DNA from: Siphlonurus alternatus
Taxonomy: Eukaryota > Arthropoda > Insecta > Ephemeroptera > Siphlonuridae
Length of the DNA stretch: 64,000 nucleotides
Assembly (NCBI GenBank): GCA_949825025.1
Contig: OX463787.1
Coordinates: 620,001 to 684,000 of the forward strand
Direction of reading: 5' to 3'
The position numbers were made by a program, and so were the translations under genes. Under the pieces are notes generated by a model. The model saw only the letters and a program-made list of their open reading frames with translations, searched no databases and was not told where the DNA came from. This document shows, in pieces, positions 31,695-44,745 of this stretch; the first letter of the stretch is position 1; every line of letters begins with the position of its first letter.

Positions 31695-31805
31695 CATTCA
31701 CTACGTTTACATGACGGTGTTTAATATACTTATTCGTTGACGACGCCTCATAAGAATAACATTATCCGTCGTCAACGGATCCGTATTGTTATAAACCGTT
31801 ATGTT
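31695..31805. mobile_element. family G short foldback, copy 1
   Basis: ACATGACGGTGTTTAATA at the left and an inner hairpin GACGACG...CGTCGTC. Relatives at 50772-50873 and 54115-54215. Confidence 0.6.
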
Positions 31806-32540
31806 ATTGTCTTTTCGATTTTAACACAAAACAACTTGTTGGAAAAATAAATAAAATAAATAAATAAATGAGTAAGTAAAAAACATGAAATAAGAAAATA
31901 ACAACCAATTGAATGTTTTTTTAATAATGGTTATTTAAAGTGTATACCAAATTGACACAAGAAATGCAATTTTATAAAAAAAAAGAATGATATCAATTTA
32001 CATTTTTGGGACTGCATACATGTATGTTGTTCAATTACTTAAATATGTGATGAATTTGCAGCATTATTTGACAACATAAGTCGGAAGTCAGAATAAGATC
32101 AAACAATTTGAGGGCACCAGTAAAAATTTTGAATGTAAAAGTAGAAAAATATAATTATCTTTAAATAAAAAAACAGAAAGATATAATTCATGAAATATTT
32201 AATACATTTTACTATTTTATTAAAAAATAATATATAATATCATTGTAAAATTAAATGTTGAAACTAAATTGTGGTAACTATTCCTTTTTCATGACAAAAA
32301 TCCCACAAATTCTATTTGACACAATAAAATCTCATAATGTAATTTACAGAATTATGTGTAATTATAATGATTTTCCTAAAATGCAGTGAATGGTATAAAA
32401 AAATTAGAATGTTAATTCATAATCCTTTGTTATATAAAAAGTGGGAAAAGTTAATGTGTATAAAAAGCGACAGTAGATGTTATCAAATTCTTTAACGCAT
32501 AACTTAAAACACTTATGGTGATAAACCGGCGGTTGTAATT
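31806..32540. other. AT-rich stretch, no gene seen
   Basis: No coding or repeat signal recognised. Confidence 0.4.
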
Positions 32541-32660
32541 AGAGCTGTCACGTGACCGTGTGACGTCACAGGGTAAGGTCAGGGCACAAACCTGTCGGAC
32601 AACATTCGCCAGCAGGAAGTGCAAGGTCGTTTCCGCATGTCACCTTTGCTAAAAATGTTG
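32541..32660. promoter_or_regulatory. GC-richer island with E-box and CRE
   Basis: CACGTG at 32549-32554 and TGACGTCA at 32561-32568 lie in a CpG-containing island about 0.9 kb upstream of the N-terminal membrane exon. On the minus strand it contains ATGCGG... running to a donor-like CGACAG|GTTTGT, but the exit phase (2) does not fit the next exon, which needs phase 1. It could be a promoter, an untranslated exon or an unrelated element. Confidence 0.3.
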
Positions 32661-32813
32661 TCGCGATCGTTTCACGAGCTTTCTGATTTTAATGAATTTT
32701 AATATGTAAAAAAGTTTGTTTTGCAAAAAAAAAAAAAAAAAAAAAAAATCCATAAAATTGTCTCTAAAATTATGAAGTAACTAGAGTAATTAAATGGCCA
32801 AGATGTCAAAAAG

Positions 32814-32995
32814 TCTATTGTTTTTATAGTGTAGTTGAATGCTAAACTTTTACTGATGTCTGATGTGCATTGAATATTTGCTTGTATGTTTTTGTTTTTA
32901 ATTTGTATTATGGTTATACATGACGCGTTTTACCCATGTATGATACCATGTAATTGCAATGAGACAAAATAAATAATTTAAATTTGAATGAAGAT
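32814..32995 (+). repeat. LINE-type 3' end remnant
   Basis: Shares TTTTTATAGTGTAG, ACTGATGT, TTACCCATGTAT and an AATAAATAATTTAAATTTGAA tail with 55700-55866. Confidence 0.55.
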
Positions 32996-33429
32996 TATAT
33001 ATTTTATCATATTTTTGTGGTAGGGAGTTTAGGTATTTATTGACATGAACTGTTGTTCAAGATAAAATTATTATAAATATTTACCACGCTCTGGGATGAT
33101 TATATAATATAATACCTTGGATAGCAAGTGCGCATTATTTAGGTCGCAATATACGTCAGTGTGTACGTCATAAACTTATACTTTTTTATCGTTAAAACCT
33201 GCCACCAAATGTTGAGAAATTTGCATACTCAAGAGGCGTCAATAGTACAAATTAATTTCAACATTGTATTATTAATTAACATAATTTTTTTATCTGAATT
33301 GCAAGGAATAATTTGAGTGTTTTTCTTGTATGAAGGAACCCCAGTTCTAGTTATTTTTTTTATTTCAAAATACAATTTTTAATTAGTCAATGTTTACTTT
33401 ATATTTGCAAAAATGTTTGATTAATTATT

Positions 33430-33505
33430 ATCTATGCACTTTTTGTAATAGGTTCTTCATGGACTGTTTGGTGTCTCCTGCCTCTGACTTGTTTTTTATA
33501 TAAAA
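33430..33505 (+). repeat. shared repeat, copy 1
   Basis: GGACTGTTTGGTGTCTCCTG then CCTCTGACTTGTT, repeated with small changes at 45240-45300. Probably another non-LTR 3' end. Confidence 0.5.
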
Positions 33506-33541
33506 AAGAGTTGTTGTTTTGTTTGAAGCTGTCTCAATACA

Positions 33542-33804
33542 AGCTTCAAGTGTCCCCAGGCGGGAAAATTTTTTACTAAGCCACCATATCACAAAATTTG
33601 ATTTGTTTTCAGTAACTATTAAAGCTATTAATTTGAAACCATCTCCTACCCCCCTTCCCCTCCATTTAGGGGTCTTTTAATAATGAATCAAGAACTTATT
33701 TTCTTCTAAAAAAATCTTTAATGCCAAAAAGCAATTCCGAGCTTTTTTACGTAGGTTTGGATAGGACGGTAAGAACGCCGCAAAAATCAGCTGACTCGAA
33801 GCCT
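33542..33804 (+). mobile_element. family C MITE, copy 2
   Basis: Left AGCTTCAAGTGTCCCC, right ACTCGAAGCCT. Contains CAGTAACTATTAAAGCTA and GGATAGGACGGTAAGAACGC. Confidence 0.75.
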
Positions 33805-34049
33805 AGCTAGAACTTGACTTGCGTAGTTCACATAATCATTACCTCTCACAATAACGGTATATTACTTCAATAATATTTTACAATTGTAGAGGTCACATTC
33901 TTTCTTAAAAGTTTTATGACTTTTGTAACGAGGAAGTTTAGCCAAGGTTTCCTAGCACACTCAGGGTCGACCTGGGAAAGGTTAGTGAGTACCTTCGTAA
34001 CTTGAGTTTCCATAGTTCCCCCGAATCGTATATAATTTCTTTTATACGT

Positions 34050-34303
34050 AAAATATTCGAAATAAATCTCATCTTTTAATCGCTATTAAGCTCTCCCCTC
34101 GTCTAATTACCTCCTATTTTGCACCATTTTAGAGGAAAAAAGAGGAAATATGACGAGATTACGTCTTTTTTCATTTTCTTGAGCATAAAACGTTAGAAAT
34201 ATTGTCTCCATTTCATCCTCACTTTGAACGAAGATGAAATAAGATGTGATTTAAAGGTTTAGATGTGTAAAGGATGCGTTAAAGACGTAATTTTTCAACT
34301 AGG
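34050..34303 (+). mobile_element. family B MITE
   Basis: AAATAAATCTCATCTTTTAA at the left, AAAGACGTAATTTTTCAACT at the right, with all internal landmarks. Confidence 0.8.
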
Positions 34304-34419
34304 TAGTTCTTTTTATTGAAATTATTTTAATTATTTATAGCTATAAAGCAAGGACGAAGATTGCATGCAGTACTTATCGTACAATGACATTGACCATCAC
34401 GAGTGGGGTTTCCACGGTT

Positions 34420-34500
34420 CCCAAAGTCAACATGTGGGAAGACAAGGGCGACCTGGCGATGAAAGGTGGGAAGACAAGGGCGATGAAAGGTGGGAAGCGA
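34420..34500 (+). repeat. short tandem duplication
   Basis: GTGGGAAGACAAGGGCGA and GATGAAAGGTGGGAAG recur two to three times with unit lengths of 20-40 bp. The overlapping open frames are not genes. Confidence 0.6.
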
Positions 34501-34974
34501 CCTTCGCATTCCTGCAAGTCAGTTTCACTTTCGCAAAGTGTTTAAAAATTAAAAAATTATTATTATTATTATTATTAGTGTTTAAAAATTATTTGATCAT
34601 TGGTCACGTGGTTTACATCTTCATTTCATGGCTCCTTGCAACACAAATTTTGTTATTCAATACGAATATTTATATTATATACGATTATTGTTAACACAGA
34701 ATCAATTAAAAGATTGCTGTTGAAACCATTTTTATATTAAATGAAAACAAATTTCTTCTTAATGTTCCCGAATATTCAAATAAGAAATATAAATAAAAGG
34801 AGATCTTACACATACAGGGTAGAAAGAATAGAAATTCATATTTTTTATTATTTGCACTCTGCCATCATATAATTTACAATGACCCAGTTCCAATTTTATC
34901 AAATTATGTAATAAATATACAGAAAAAAATAATATTTGCGGATAAATTCGTATCATACCAGATGATACCAGCAA

Positions 34975-35950
34975 AAAAAGTAATTAAAAATAACCTTGTA
35001 AAACAAAACGAGATATTTAATAAATTAATTCTTCAGTCGCATCCTGCCTTTGTAAGAGGAGATTATGGCCATGATTTTACTACAAAAAATACCAAGCCGC
35101 CGTGAAAAAACATTTTAAACCATGGAGCGCTATTTATTATATGTTAATTCTTGTAGTTTTTTTTAAACACGCCATCAATATTTATCACTTCATATTTTCA
35201 ACATTTTACACTCTATAAGACATAATTTCAAGGCAAAATTTTAATTTGCAAAATTTTTGAAATATATTTGGAATTGAACGAATAAATGAATTTGAATATG
35301 ATGAAAAATGTTTTGTTAAAATTTAGTTCTTAAATGTTAATTATCGCTACTATTTTGTAAAAATGTTTCATTAATGTGTAAATCGACGTGTTTCAGTATT
35401 GTTATGATCGAGTACACAATTTGACGACTTAAAAGTTGCAAACGTTGAACTCTCCAGACGTCGAGCAAATTGCATATCTCCAGGCGTTCAATTAAAACTG
35501 GTTTGTAATTACCATTGACAACTGCTTTTATATAATAATTATTGTAAGGAATGCATAAGTTTTTTTCTCTTATTATTCTTTAGATTGAAAATTATCTTTC
35601 TTTGTTGTTATTAATTGTGAAACTTGTTATTAAATATTGTATAATCCATCTTTTGATAAATAATAATTTTTTTAAAATATTCTTTTATTATTTTCGTAAT
35701 TTTTATATTCCTATATGACAAAATTATAAAAAAAATTTAATGGTGTATTTTTTTTATCTTTCAGCATTTCTCAGAACAATATAGGTGAAATTCAACAAAA
35801 AATGTTGAAATGTTGACGATTTGTTATTAGTTCACGTGGAGCTGCAAATGTTTAACAAAAAATAACCACTTGGATAAAAAAAAAGTGATTATTTTTGGTA
35901 TTATATATATATTTTTTTATGAACTGATGCTTATAAAATGGGGGATTATG
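34975..35950. other. AT-rich stretch, no gene seen
   Basis: No coding exon or recognised repeat. Confidence 0.4.
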
Positions 35951-35954
35951 CTAC

Positions 35955-36262
35955 AATGGAGTATCGAACTCCATTTTTTTTTATTGCAGAAGTGGATAGA
36001 GGGTGCAAAGTTATGCTACCCTGATTTTTTTCAGATTTTTTTGAGACGGCTTTTAAACAATTATTGAAAGTTCTTTTTGTGACGTCACGAGGTCCTATCT
36101 CTTTCTTAAGGAGCGGCGTCTCGTGACGTCACAAAAAGAACTTTCAATAATTTTTTAAAAATACTTTGCGGGCTCTAAAAGATCTGACAAAAAAAATCAT
36201 GGTAGCATAACTTTTCACCCTCTATCCATTTCTGCAATAAAATTGAGGTCGATACTCCATTA
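35955..36262. mobile_element. family A foldback MITE, copy 5
   Basis: Ends AATGGAGTATCGAACTCC and GAGGTCGATACTCCATT; TGACGTCA in both arms. One of the best preserved copies. Confidence 0.9.
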
Positions 36263-37555
36263 TTCGATACTGCATGACTCGTGGAGTCACACATACTCTT
36301 GGTAGACCCCCCGCTAGCAAACTTACACGTTCATTAATATTTTAATAAACGCAAAACCTGAAAAAATTTGCGATTATGAGATGTCCTTGCTAAGACAAAA
36401 GAGGTTATAGTTGGCACTTCCTTGCCCGGCAGCAATGCGACAAAACTTCCTGCAGGTCAGAGCTTCGGTTGCCAAGGTTACTCAGGTAAACAAAAGTTGG
36501 GGAAATCTACCAGCTGTTTTTTATAAACTGATTTAATTTTTTTATTGTCTCAAGGCTACTGTTTTTTTTTTAAACTATAATTATTATTTCTTAATATATC
36601 TGTTTCCAGAATTCAGGTTATCACAGATAAATTATAATTAATTATAATTATTGCCTTGAATTTTTACGATTTAAATAATTATGTTCTCTATTATAAATAA
36701 TTAAAATTTATTTTGTAACTTTTGTTTTTTTAACAATCCTGCTTTATAAGCTATAAATACGCCTCTTTAGGGCATTTATGTGTATAAAATAAATAAATTT
36801 TACAATTATACAGTGATCCAGATCTTATTTTGTTGTTCAGAAAATATCAATAGTTAATATTCCATACAGATTTTATTAGCAAATGGCCACAAGTGTCATA
36901 AAAAGCTAAAAATAAAATTAATTTTCGCATGTCGAGCCCCAAGCGACAAAGAAGTGTTATAATTTTGATAGACGTTCTAGTATACTTATTATAATTATAT
37001 GGGAGTAAGAAAAACAATTGTATTTAGCCTTATCAGCTAATTAAAATATATCCATAAACCATTTGAGATACATGCATATTATCTCACTGCATAGCAAGTT
37101 AATGTTTTGGTACCTTGCAAATTTGCAGATTATATAGACTGCACATATTGCATTAATTTCTAAGGTAGCTAATCCAAATATAAATTGTAATTTAGTATGT
37201 AACAACTGACATAATACTCTTATATTTTATATCAGTAATTTTTATGTAACACTAGCATGTAATTTTGTATGATTTGAATGTAATACTCATGATGTAATTA
37301 GCGAAAGCTATCAATAAAGTTTCATTCACAAAGTAAGCGATAAAGCTATGGGTGATGTACAGATCTATGACAGCGGTTATACTAGGGATTACACTGGGTG
37401 TGATATTTTGGATTTAAGATGGCAGATAACTCTCGTACATTAAGCTAATCAGCGTCTGTATCACCTGTAAGACACGCCTACTTGGCCATGAACCGAGCTG
37501 AGGTCACGCACGCGAACTCAGCGCTTGAGAGAATCTCTATCTATAGTCTAGAGAT
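36263..37555. other. no supported gene; two GC-richer patches
   Basis: Patches at 36410-36500 (GCCCGGCAGCAATGCGAC...) and 37380-37550 have splice-like dinucleotides on either strand but no sustained open frame. Unassigned. Confidence 0.35.
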
Positions 37556-37794
37556 CCTAGTTGAAAATTAACTTCAACTCATCCTTTACACGTCTCTATC
37601 TTTTCACATTTAAAACACATTTTATCCTCGCTAAAAGTGAGATATGGAGACAATATTTCTAGCATGCTCAATAAGATTAAGAAATAAGACGTAATCTCGT
37701 CTTTTTTTCACTAAAATGTTGCAAAATAGGAGGAAATTAGACGAGGAGAGAGCTTAATAGCGAATAAAAAATAAAATTTATTTCAACTCGGGTA
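37556..37794 (-). mobile_element. family B MITE
   Basis: CCTAGTTGAAAATTAAC at the left and ATTTCAACTCGGG at the right, reverse orientation. Confidence 0.8.
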
Positions 37795-38533
37795 TAATAT
37801 GTATATTATACTGACGCATCAAATGTAAAAAGTAACACGGGGTAATTACCCTATGTCCATATCTGTAGTTGTATTATTTTATGTCTTATTTCTGTGTGTA
37901 TTCGGTTAAAATGTGTTTTTCATTCACCAATTCTTTATTAATACTTAACTATAAAGGCAGAGAGAAAGAATTAAAAGGAAGGAAAATCTTTTGACCGAAG
38001 AATCTCTCTCTAAAATATTATAGATATTGAATGGGTTGTTACGTTTTTAGTATATGATTTTATTTTCACTATTGTTTAGGATTTTGTTAAGACTCATTGT
38101 CAGTACATTAAATGGGCTAGTTGAACCTTATTTCAAGCACTTCTCGTACTTCTTAAGTCCAAATTCTATGGTTCAATATAAAGCATATGCATTTACTTGA
38201 AAAGTCTCTCTCTGTTTTAGTGCACTTTCTGTGTGCGTATTGGTATACCTTTTTCATTCATTTAATATTATTGGGTCAAAATATTGACATTGATTTTAAA
38301 AAAAATATTCTCTCCATTTTCTAGATTTTCAAAACTAATAATTAATTTTTAATACTATAACTATAAAGGTCGAAAGAACGATCGAGATGTAAGATTACCA
38401 CACATATTTTTTATATTTCTTCATAATTAAAAACAACAACAAATACCTGGACTGTGTGACACAAAATTAAATACGAATATCATTAGCATTCATTTTTAAA
38501 AACACTGCCAATATTTTTCACAAGGTTTTGGCA
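37795..38533. other. AT-rich stretch, no gene seen
   Basis: Two near-repeats GGTCTCTC/AGTCTCTCTCTG around 37990 and 38205; nothing else recognised. Confidence 0.35.
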
Positions 38534-38761
38534 GCCCAAGTTGAAATAAATTTCATCTTTTGTTCGCTATTAAGCTCTCCTCTCGTCTAATTTCCTCTTA
38601 TTTTGCACCATTTTAAAGGAAAAAGAAGAAAAAAACACGCAAAATTATGTATTTTTTCCTCTTCTTTAGCATAAAATATTTGAAAAATTGTCTCCATTTC
38701 ATCCTCACTTTGAGCAAGAAAGAAATAAGAAGTGTTTTAGAGAAAAAAAAGGGTAGGTTTA

Positions 38762-38940
38762 AGGCGGATTCAGATGGCGACAAGGGCGATGCGACGCCAA
38801 AGTTGTGAAATCCTATGCAGTGAGCGAATTCGATGCTATTTTTTTAATCACCAAATAATTAAGGCTGCCAATGGATGCTAAAGCAAGTGCGCATCATTCG
38901 CTTCGCGTAGCATGATAAAAATCGCCATGTGAATCCGCCT
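38762..38940. mobile_element. family E foldback, TTA target duplication
   Basis: A 179-bp foldback: AGGCGGATTCAGATGGCGA at the left and TCGCCATGTGAATCCGCCT at the right. TTA flanks both ends (38759-38761, 38941-38943), and excising the insert plus one TTA restores the B consensus. The 3-bp TWA duplication points to the PIF/Harbinger superfamily. Confidence 0.88.
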
Positions 38941-38952
38941 TTAGATGTGTAA

Positions 38953-39163
38953 AGGTGGATTTTCATGAGCAACAACGGCGATGCGGCGCGATTTTGATGT
39001 AAAAGCTGGGAAATCCAATGCGGTGGCGAATTCGCCGGTAATCGCGTTAATTACGATGCTCTTTTCCTTTTAATCGCCCAATATGGCCGCCGATAGATGT
39101 TACAGCAAGTGCGCTTTATTCGCGTCGCGTCGCAGGCTGGAAATCGCCCATGAAAATCCACCT
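38953..39163. mobile_element. family E foldback, TAA target duplication
   Basis: A 211-bp foldback: AGGTGGATTTTCATGAGC at the left and CCCATGAAAATCCACCT at the right; TAA at 38950-38952 and 39164-39166. It inserted in the same B copy only 12 bp from the previous E element. Confidence 0.88.
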
Positions 39164-39540
39164 TAAAGGATGAGTTAAAGACGCAATTTTTCAAGTTAGG
39201 TTTGTCAGGTGTTACTTTATTTGCATACGAGAACTGTGCGTTGGTGCTAAAATCCTTCATAGAAGTTAATCCAAGGTCTTCAGCACATCTGTCTCTCTCG
39301 GTAACCTAAATTATAGAGACAAGTACCAAATTTGCACCGAGGACAATTGCCTCCGTACTTCAATAAGTAAAAGTAAATTTGTGTCACCTATCTGTGTACT
39401 ATTTAATGTGAGTTATATTGTTGTCTTACCAAAATGGCATTGTTGTTATATTAGCAAATCTTTAAGAGAGAGAGATTTGTTGATAAAAAAGCTGCTATAA
39501 TAATAAATCATATTACATGTTGATTTTTTATCATTATTAG

Positions 39541-39725
39541 TATTGAAAAATTACGTCTTCAACTCATCCTTTACACGTCTAAACCTAATCTTTTTACCTC
39601 TAAAACACATCTTATTTCCTCTTCACTCAAAATGAAGATGAATAATATTTCTAACATTTTATGCTCGAGAAGAGGATTTTAGATTTGTTTGTTCCCCTCT
39701 AAAACTGCGCAAAATAACTTATGAT
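39541..39725 (-). mobile_element. family B MITE, truncated
   Basis: TTGAAAAATTACGTCTTCAA to CCCCTCTAAAACTGCGCAAA; the distal end is missing. Confidence 0.75.
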
Positions 39726-40334
39726 GTGTGATTTGGCGTGCTTATATTGTTATGCGTACAATCGAAAAGCAATAAAATATTATGAATCGTGGAGATAATT
39801 TTGAAGCGCTGCATATTGTTTTATAAAAAGTTTAGAGCTTGTGCGAACTTCACAGAAAAAAAAGTATTACTTTCAATATACTCAAGAACATATTATTATG
39901 GTTGTAAAATAAAATACAACTTTCTTAACATTGAAAACATACTATATATTTTATAACTTTATGTTAATGTAATGCATATATTATAAAAAATGTAATTACG
40001 AATCGATAATAATATATTGAACTTTGGGATCGACAGCATATTCTTTAATATCGCATATATTTTTTAAGAAGAAATTAACGACTAATAATAATATGAATCA
40101 AGCTATAAAATGACGTGGCATAATATTTATAATAAAACAGGTATGGAATCACTTTCGCTGTTTATCTTCAAAACAGCTAGTGGCCACAAATCGCTCAAGA
40201 GGGCTGAGATATTTGTTTTATTTTTTATATTAAAGGATTATTGTTACTATGGAGACTATGCTAGTTATTTTCTGATGGTAAAAATGTAAAAATCAGATCA
40301 GAACATAACAATTTGACTTCACTTTCTGAAGTAA
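39726..40334. other. AT-rich stretch, no gene seen
   Basis: Contains AACAGGTATGGAATCACTTT near 40137, repeated at 40700, i.e. a direct repeat of about 60 bp. No coding frame. Confidence 0.45.
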
Positions 40335-40450
40335 AAAAGTAATTTTTCGGTCCAGTTTTTTATATATATTAAATATATTTTTTAGTTAAAAAAGATGCTG
40401 ATTTGACTAATGGCCGCCAGATTTCCAATGATATTTTTACTATTTATATC

Positions 40451-40487
<37 letters not shown>

Positions 40488-40635
40488 TTTATATATATAT
40501 ATATATATATATATATCAAAAACTAGATGGATTATTGCTCCATTTTATTGGCTGAATATTTATGTTATAATGTAAGGAAGGTTTACTATAATTTTCAGAG
40601 TGATTCACCATCTTCTAGATCAGTGACAATTAATA
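40335..40635 (-). repeat. family L interspersed repeat, copy 2
   Basis: Reverse of 7560-7850: GGTCCAGTTTTTTA, AATGGCCGCCAGATTTCCAA, AAGGAAGGTTTACTATAATT, TTCAGAGTGATTCACC. Interrupted by a (TA)n tract at about 40457-40517. Confidence 0.6.
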
Positions 40636-40945
40636 ATCTTTATATTAATTTACTATACTTTATTATTTATAAAAATGACGTGTTATAACGTTGATAATAA
40701 AACAGGTATGGAATCACTTTCGCTGATCTTCAAAAAACTGTGGCCACAAATCGCTTGGGGAGTTATAGCAGCGGGTCAGTCGGTCGACAGTTCTTTTTAA
40801 AACAGAGATCGCGGGGACTACATTTCTGAAAAGTGCAGTAGAATTTGGAGAAACTGGTTGTTATGCAACTTGATTGTAAATAATAAATATCGTAGCCGTT
40901 AATAATGAAACGTCGTATGGATGTGGTGAATTAGGCAAAAAAAAT

Positions 40946-41242
40946 TTAGTTGAAATAAATTTCATCTGTTATTCGCTATTAAGCTCTCCTCTCGTCTTTA
41001 GTTGTCTTATTTTGCACCATTTTAAAGGGAAAAAGACGAGATTACGTCTTTGGTCCTCTTAATTGAGCAAAAAATGTCAGAAATGTTGTCTCCATTTTAT
41101 CTTCACTTTGAGCTTAGAGGAAATAAGATGTGTTTTTTAGGTAAAAAGATTAGGTTTGGATGTGTAAAGCCTATATTACACGATACAATTTTTTCTTGCA
41201 AGAAAGGGATGAGTTGAAGACAAAAAATTTCTACTAATAGGG
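40946..41242 (+). mobile_element. family B MITE with J fragment inserted
   Basis: Normal B sequence GTGTAAAGGATGAG is interrupted after GTGTAA by AGCCTATATTACACGATACA and TTCTTGCAAGAA, the left half of a family J element, at the TAA expected for J. Confidence 0.75.
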
Positions 41243-41591
41243 AAACGTCGCATGAACTTTTGCTGTTGTATAACATTAAAGAAAAAATGTTGAACTCCCA
41301 TTTTCATTTTAAATTATTATTTATTAAAAATCAAGTTTTTTAGCTTGAATTATAAAATTGAAAGATTTTGCTTGACCATGGCTTTTTGAAAGGGATATTT
41401 ACAAAAAAATATTAAGCAACGCGTGGAAGTTCATATTAATTTATAACTTTTTTATATAAAATATTAAAAGCTGCTGTTTTATAGAAATAGAAATATTTAA
41501 TTAATTATATAGTGAAAATTGTTTGAAATTATACACGGTTAAAAGCCATGATACAACTATGGTCAAAAGCTACGAAAAACAACCTTTTTTA

Positions 41592-41726
<135 letters not shown>

Positions 41727-43301
41727 TCTTATTTATTCGGCAACAGTTACAGAACCAATGACCAAATATAATAAAGTCAATAACACAACATAAAAAAAAA
41801 ACACACGTATACTAATGGTACCAATAAAAAATGACTATAATATAAATATAAATGAAGTGTTGTCGAAATTCTCCTATCCGCTTTTCTTATAACTAAAAGG
41901 TGCTTAATGGATATTTATTAACACTGATAAGAGTTTTACGTTAAATATATATTTTTCTGTGTTATTATTTTTGTATATATTTGTGCAATAAAATACAAAA
42001 AGCCATATCAGCGTAACTTTTAACGATTTAACAGCTTAACTTGCATAATTAATAGAGCTTAATTAAGCGCTCAAAATAAAGGTTTTAACGTTTTAAAAAC
42101 CGGGTTCCTATTTATCAATGACCAAATTTAAAGCAAGTCATTGAAATAAACTGTCGTTTAAAATTGTTACCTCATTGCAAGCAATAATTTATTTTTTCAT
42201 TCAATATTGATTTGAATTATTTAAGAAAATAAATGAATTGTTTATTTTTTATCTCAGTACACAAGCGTTCACAGATGCTATCAAGCTTTATGCTTTATAT
42301 TGTAACACAACCTCCACAATACATGCATTTAAAATATTTAAATATACGTTTCATAAATGTTTTTTTAAATTATACCTAATTTTTTATCATATAATTTTGT
42401 TTTCTTTTTAAATTATGAATTTAAATTATTATAAATTAAAAAAATTTCAAAAAAATATATAATAAAATATTAAATATAATATTATTAATTTGCAATATTT
42501 ATTTGAAATAATTTACATTATTACACTGGTTGAGAAGGTTGGAAAGAATATTTATAATAAACGCATGGCTTATAAATATTTTTTGGGTGCCATTTCTTTA
42601 ATTATTTTGATAAACATTGTAAATACTTTATTATAAAATTAAATTAAAAATATTATTTTAAATATTAATTCAATTATATTTATTAAAACTTATTTTACAA
42701 GTTATAAATAACATAACAAAATGATATATTGTAATACTAAGGTATTTTAATACTTTAATGTTAAATTGTAAGGCAAGAAGAACAAAAGATTAACTAGAGG
42801 GTTTAATTTACTTTGACGGCCGTTGTTATATTTTCCTATCACAACCGCTAAAATATGGTGCATGTTATATGCAAAGAAAGAGGCTCTTGATAACAAAGAA
42901 TTACAAGGGCATTTTTTAATTCTTTGTTGATATTATGTATTGTGTATGTGTTTATATTTGTGAGTGTTCAACTTTGACATGGATATGTCTACTAAAAAGA
43001 AGTTCTAAAATTAAAAATAAGTTTAAAATAGTAATTTGATAGTTTGATGATTGGTTAATTGTTAATTCGAGTGTAACTGAAACTCCCAAGCAAGGTTATT
43101 GTAGTTGACAGTCTTGAAAACTGGATAAATCTCGTCTCCACATGCAACTACTACATTCACTTTAACAATCGAGTGGGGTTCAAACTTAGAGCGAGTTTTT
43201 CGACGACCACAGAAAGTACATCTCTGCATGGACACCACGAACCTGCTTTGTTTGTGGACGATGTTGCTCTATGAGGAATTGATTGATCATGGCTAGCATG
43301 C
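41727..43301. other. AT-rich stretch, no gene seen
   Basis: A block at 43205-43275 (ACATCTCTGCATGG, CCTGCTTTGTTTGTGGACGA) is related to 24568-24640; function unknown. Otherwise nothing recognised. Confidence 0.45.
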
Positions 43302-43787
43302 TCTAGTTGAAAAATTACGTCTTCAGCTCATCCTTTACATGTCTAAAGGCCGATTCAGATGGCGATTCGACGCGATTTTGTCACACAAGCTATGAAATCC
43401 TATGCGGAAGCGAATTCGCCTTTGCGACGGCGAATATCGTGTTAAATTACGATACTCTTTTTTTTGAATCACCAAATATGGCCACCAATGAATGCTACAG
43501 CAAGTGCGAATTATTTGCTTTGCGTCGCAGGCTGGAAATCGCCATATGTGAATTCTCCTTAAACCATAGTTTTTATTTCTAAAAAAAAAAATATTTTTTC
43601 CTCTTCGCTCAAAGTGAGGATGAAATAAATTCAATACTTCTAATATTTTATGCTCAAGAAGAGGAAAAAAGACGTAATCTCTTCTTTTACCTTCCTTTTT
43701 CCTCTAAAATGGTACAAAAGAAGAGGAAATTAGACGAAAGGAGAGGTTGATAGCGAAGAAAATATGAAATTTATTTCAACACGGAGG
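43302..43787 (-). mobile_element. family B MITE carrying an E element
   Basis: CTAGTTGAAAAATTACGTC at the left, ATTTATTTCAACACGG at the right; split by E at 43347-43559. Confidence 0.82.
43347..43559. mobile_element. family E foldback, TAA target duplication
   Basis: 213 bp: AGGCCGATTCAGATGGCGA and TCGCCATATGTGAATTCTCCT; TAA at 43344-43346 and 43560-43562. This is the third E insertion at nearly the same position of a B element. Confidence 0.85.
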
Positions 43788-44416
43788 GTGCTCTTTTCCC
43801 CAAATCTTCATATTTTGCAGCCCCATGCAAATCAGGCAAAGTTCCTCTGTCCTGAGTGTACATTATCTTGTGTATTAACGTATGTTAGTTTTTTCTATAT
43901 ATGAGAAAATAACGAAAGTTTGGTCATTTAAATGTATTATTCTATTGAAATTGGGCCAAGTTCAATAATTTGAGATAAGCAAAAAAATGTATTCTTTGAG
44001 CGTCATAAAACCATCAAATTTTTTACACTGAATATTAATTAATACATGACGTACGCAGTTTTTATGGAAATTCACACAGTGACCTTTATTTAAGTTGGCT
44101 GGTGTCTCTTAATTAGCAGCAAAGACAGCTCTCACAGCTTTTGATTATCACAGAGCAAATTACGTGGCCCTTAAATACCATCAAATTCAAGATATAAGAA
44201 TTAGGGGATAATTTTACATCATCAAATATTTTTGTCGCAAAACTCCCTATCATTCAAAGTAAATTACAATTAAAAACATAAAGGTGTCCAATTACATTCT
44301 TAAAACCCTCTAAATTAAATTTCAAAACCTTTCAGCTACCTGTACCAAATTTGAAGCTTATACATAAATTTTTACAATGTACGAAAAATTTTCATGTGGT
44401 TCTCACTCTCTATATA

Positions 44417-44745
44417 AATGGAGTATCGGCCTTGAATTTTTTTATTGCAGAAATGGATAGAGGGTGCAAAGTTATGCTACCCTGATTTTTTTCAGATTTT
44501 TTAGAGCCCGGGAAGTATTTTTAAAAAATTATTGAAATTCCTTTTCGTGACGTCACGAGGCGCCTCTTTTAAAGAAAAGGATAGGACGTGCCGCCGCGTG
44601 ACGTCAAAAAAAGGACTTTAAATAATTTTTTTAAAAATACTTTCCGGGCTGTAAAAAATCTGAAAAAAAGAAAAATCAGAGTAGCATAACTTTGCACCCT
44701 CTATCCATTTCTGTAATAAAAAAAAATTGAGGTCGAAACTCCATT
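44417..44745. mobile_element. family A foldback MITE, copy 6
   Basis: Ends AATGGAGTATCGGCC and GGTCGAAACTCCATT; left arm has TGACGTCACGAGGCG, right arm GACGTCAAAAAAAG (CRE damaged). Confidence 0.9.

Larger units (their letters stand above)
38534..39207 (+). mobile_element. family B MITE interrupted by two E elements
   Basis: CCCAAGTTGAAATAAATTTC at the left and ACGCAATTTTTCAAGTTAGG at the right. The ungapped family sequence GGTTTAGATGTGTAAAGGATG is split at two points by the E elements at 38762-38940 and 38953-39163. Confidence 0.85.

Noticed and set aside
32570..32660. Minus-strand ATG plus donor as first exon of the CD36-family gene
   Set aside because: Exit phase is 2, while the next exon requires phase 1; splicing would shift the frame.
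43307..43582. 91-codon + and 99-codon minus frames
   Set aside because: Both are translations of a family E foldback inside a B element; similar shadows occur in other E copies (for example 39051-39260).
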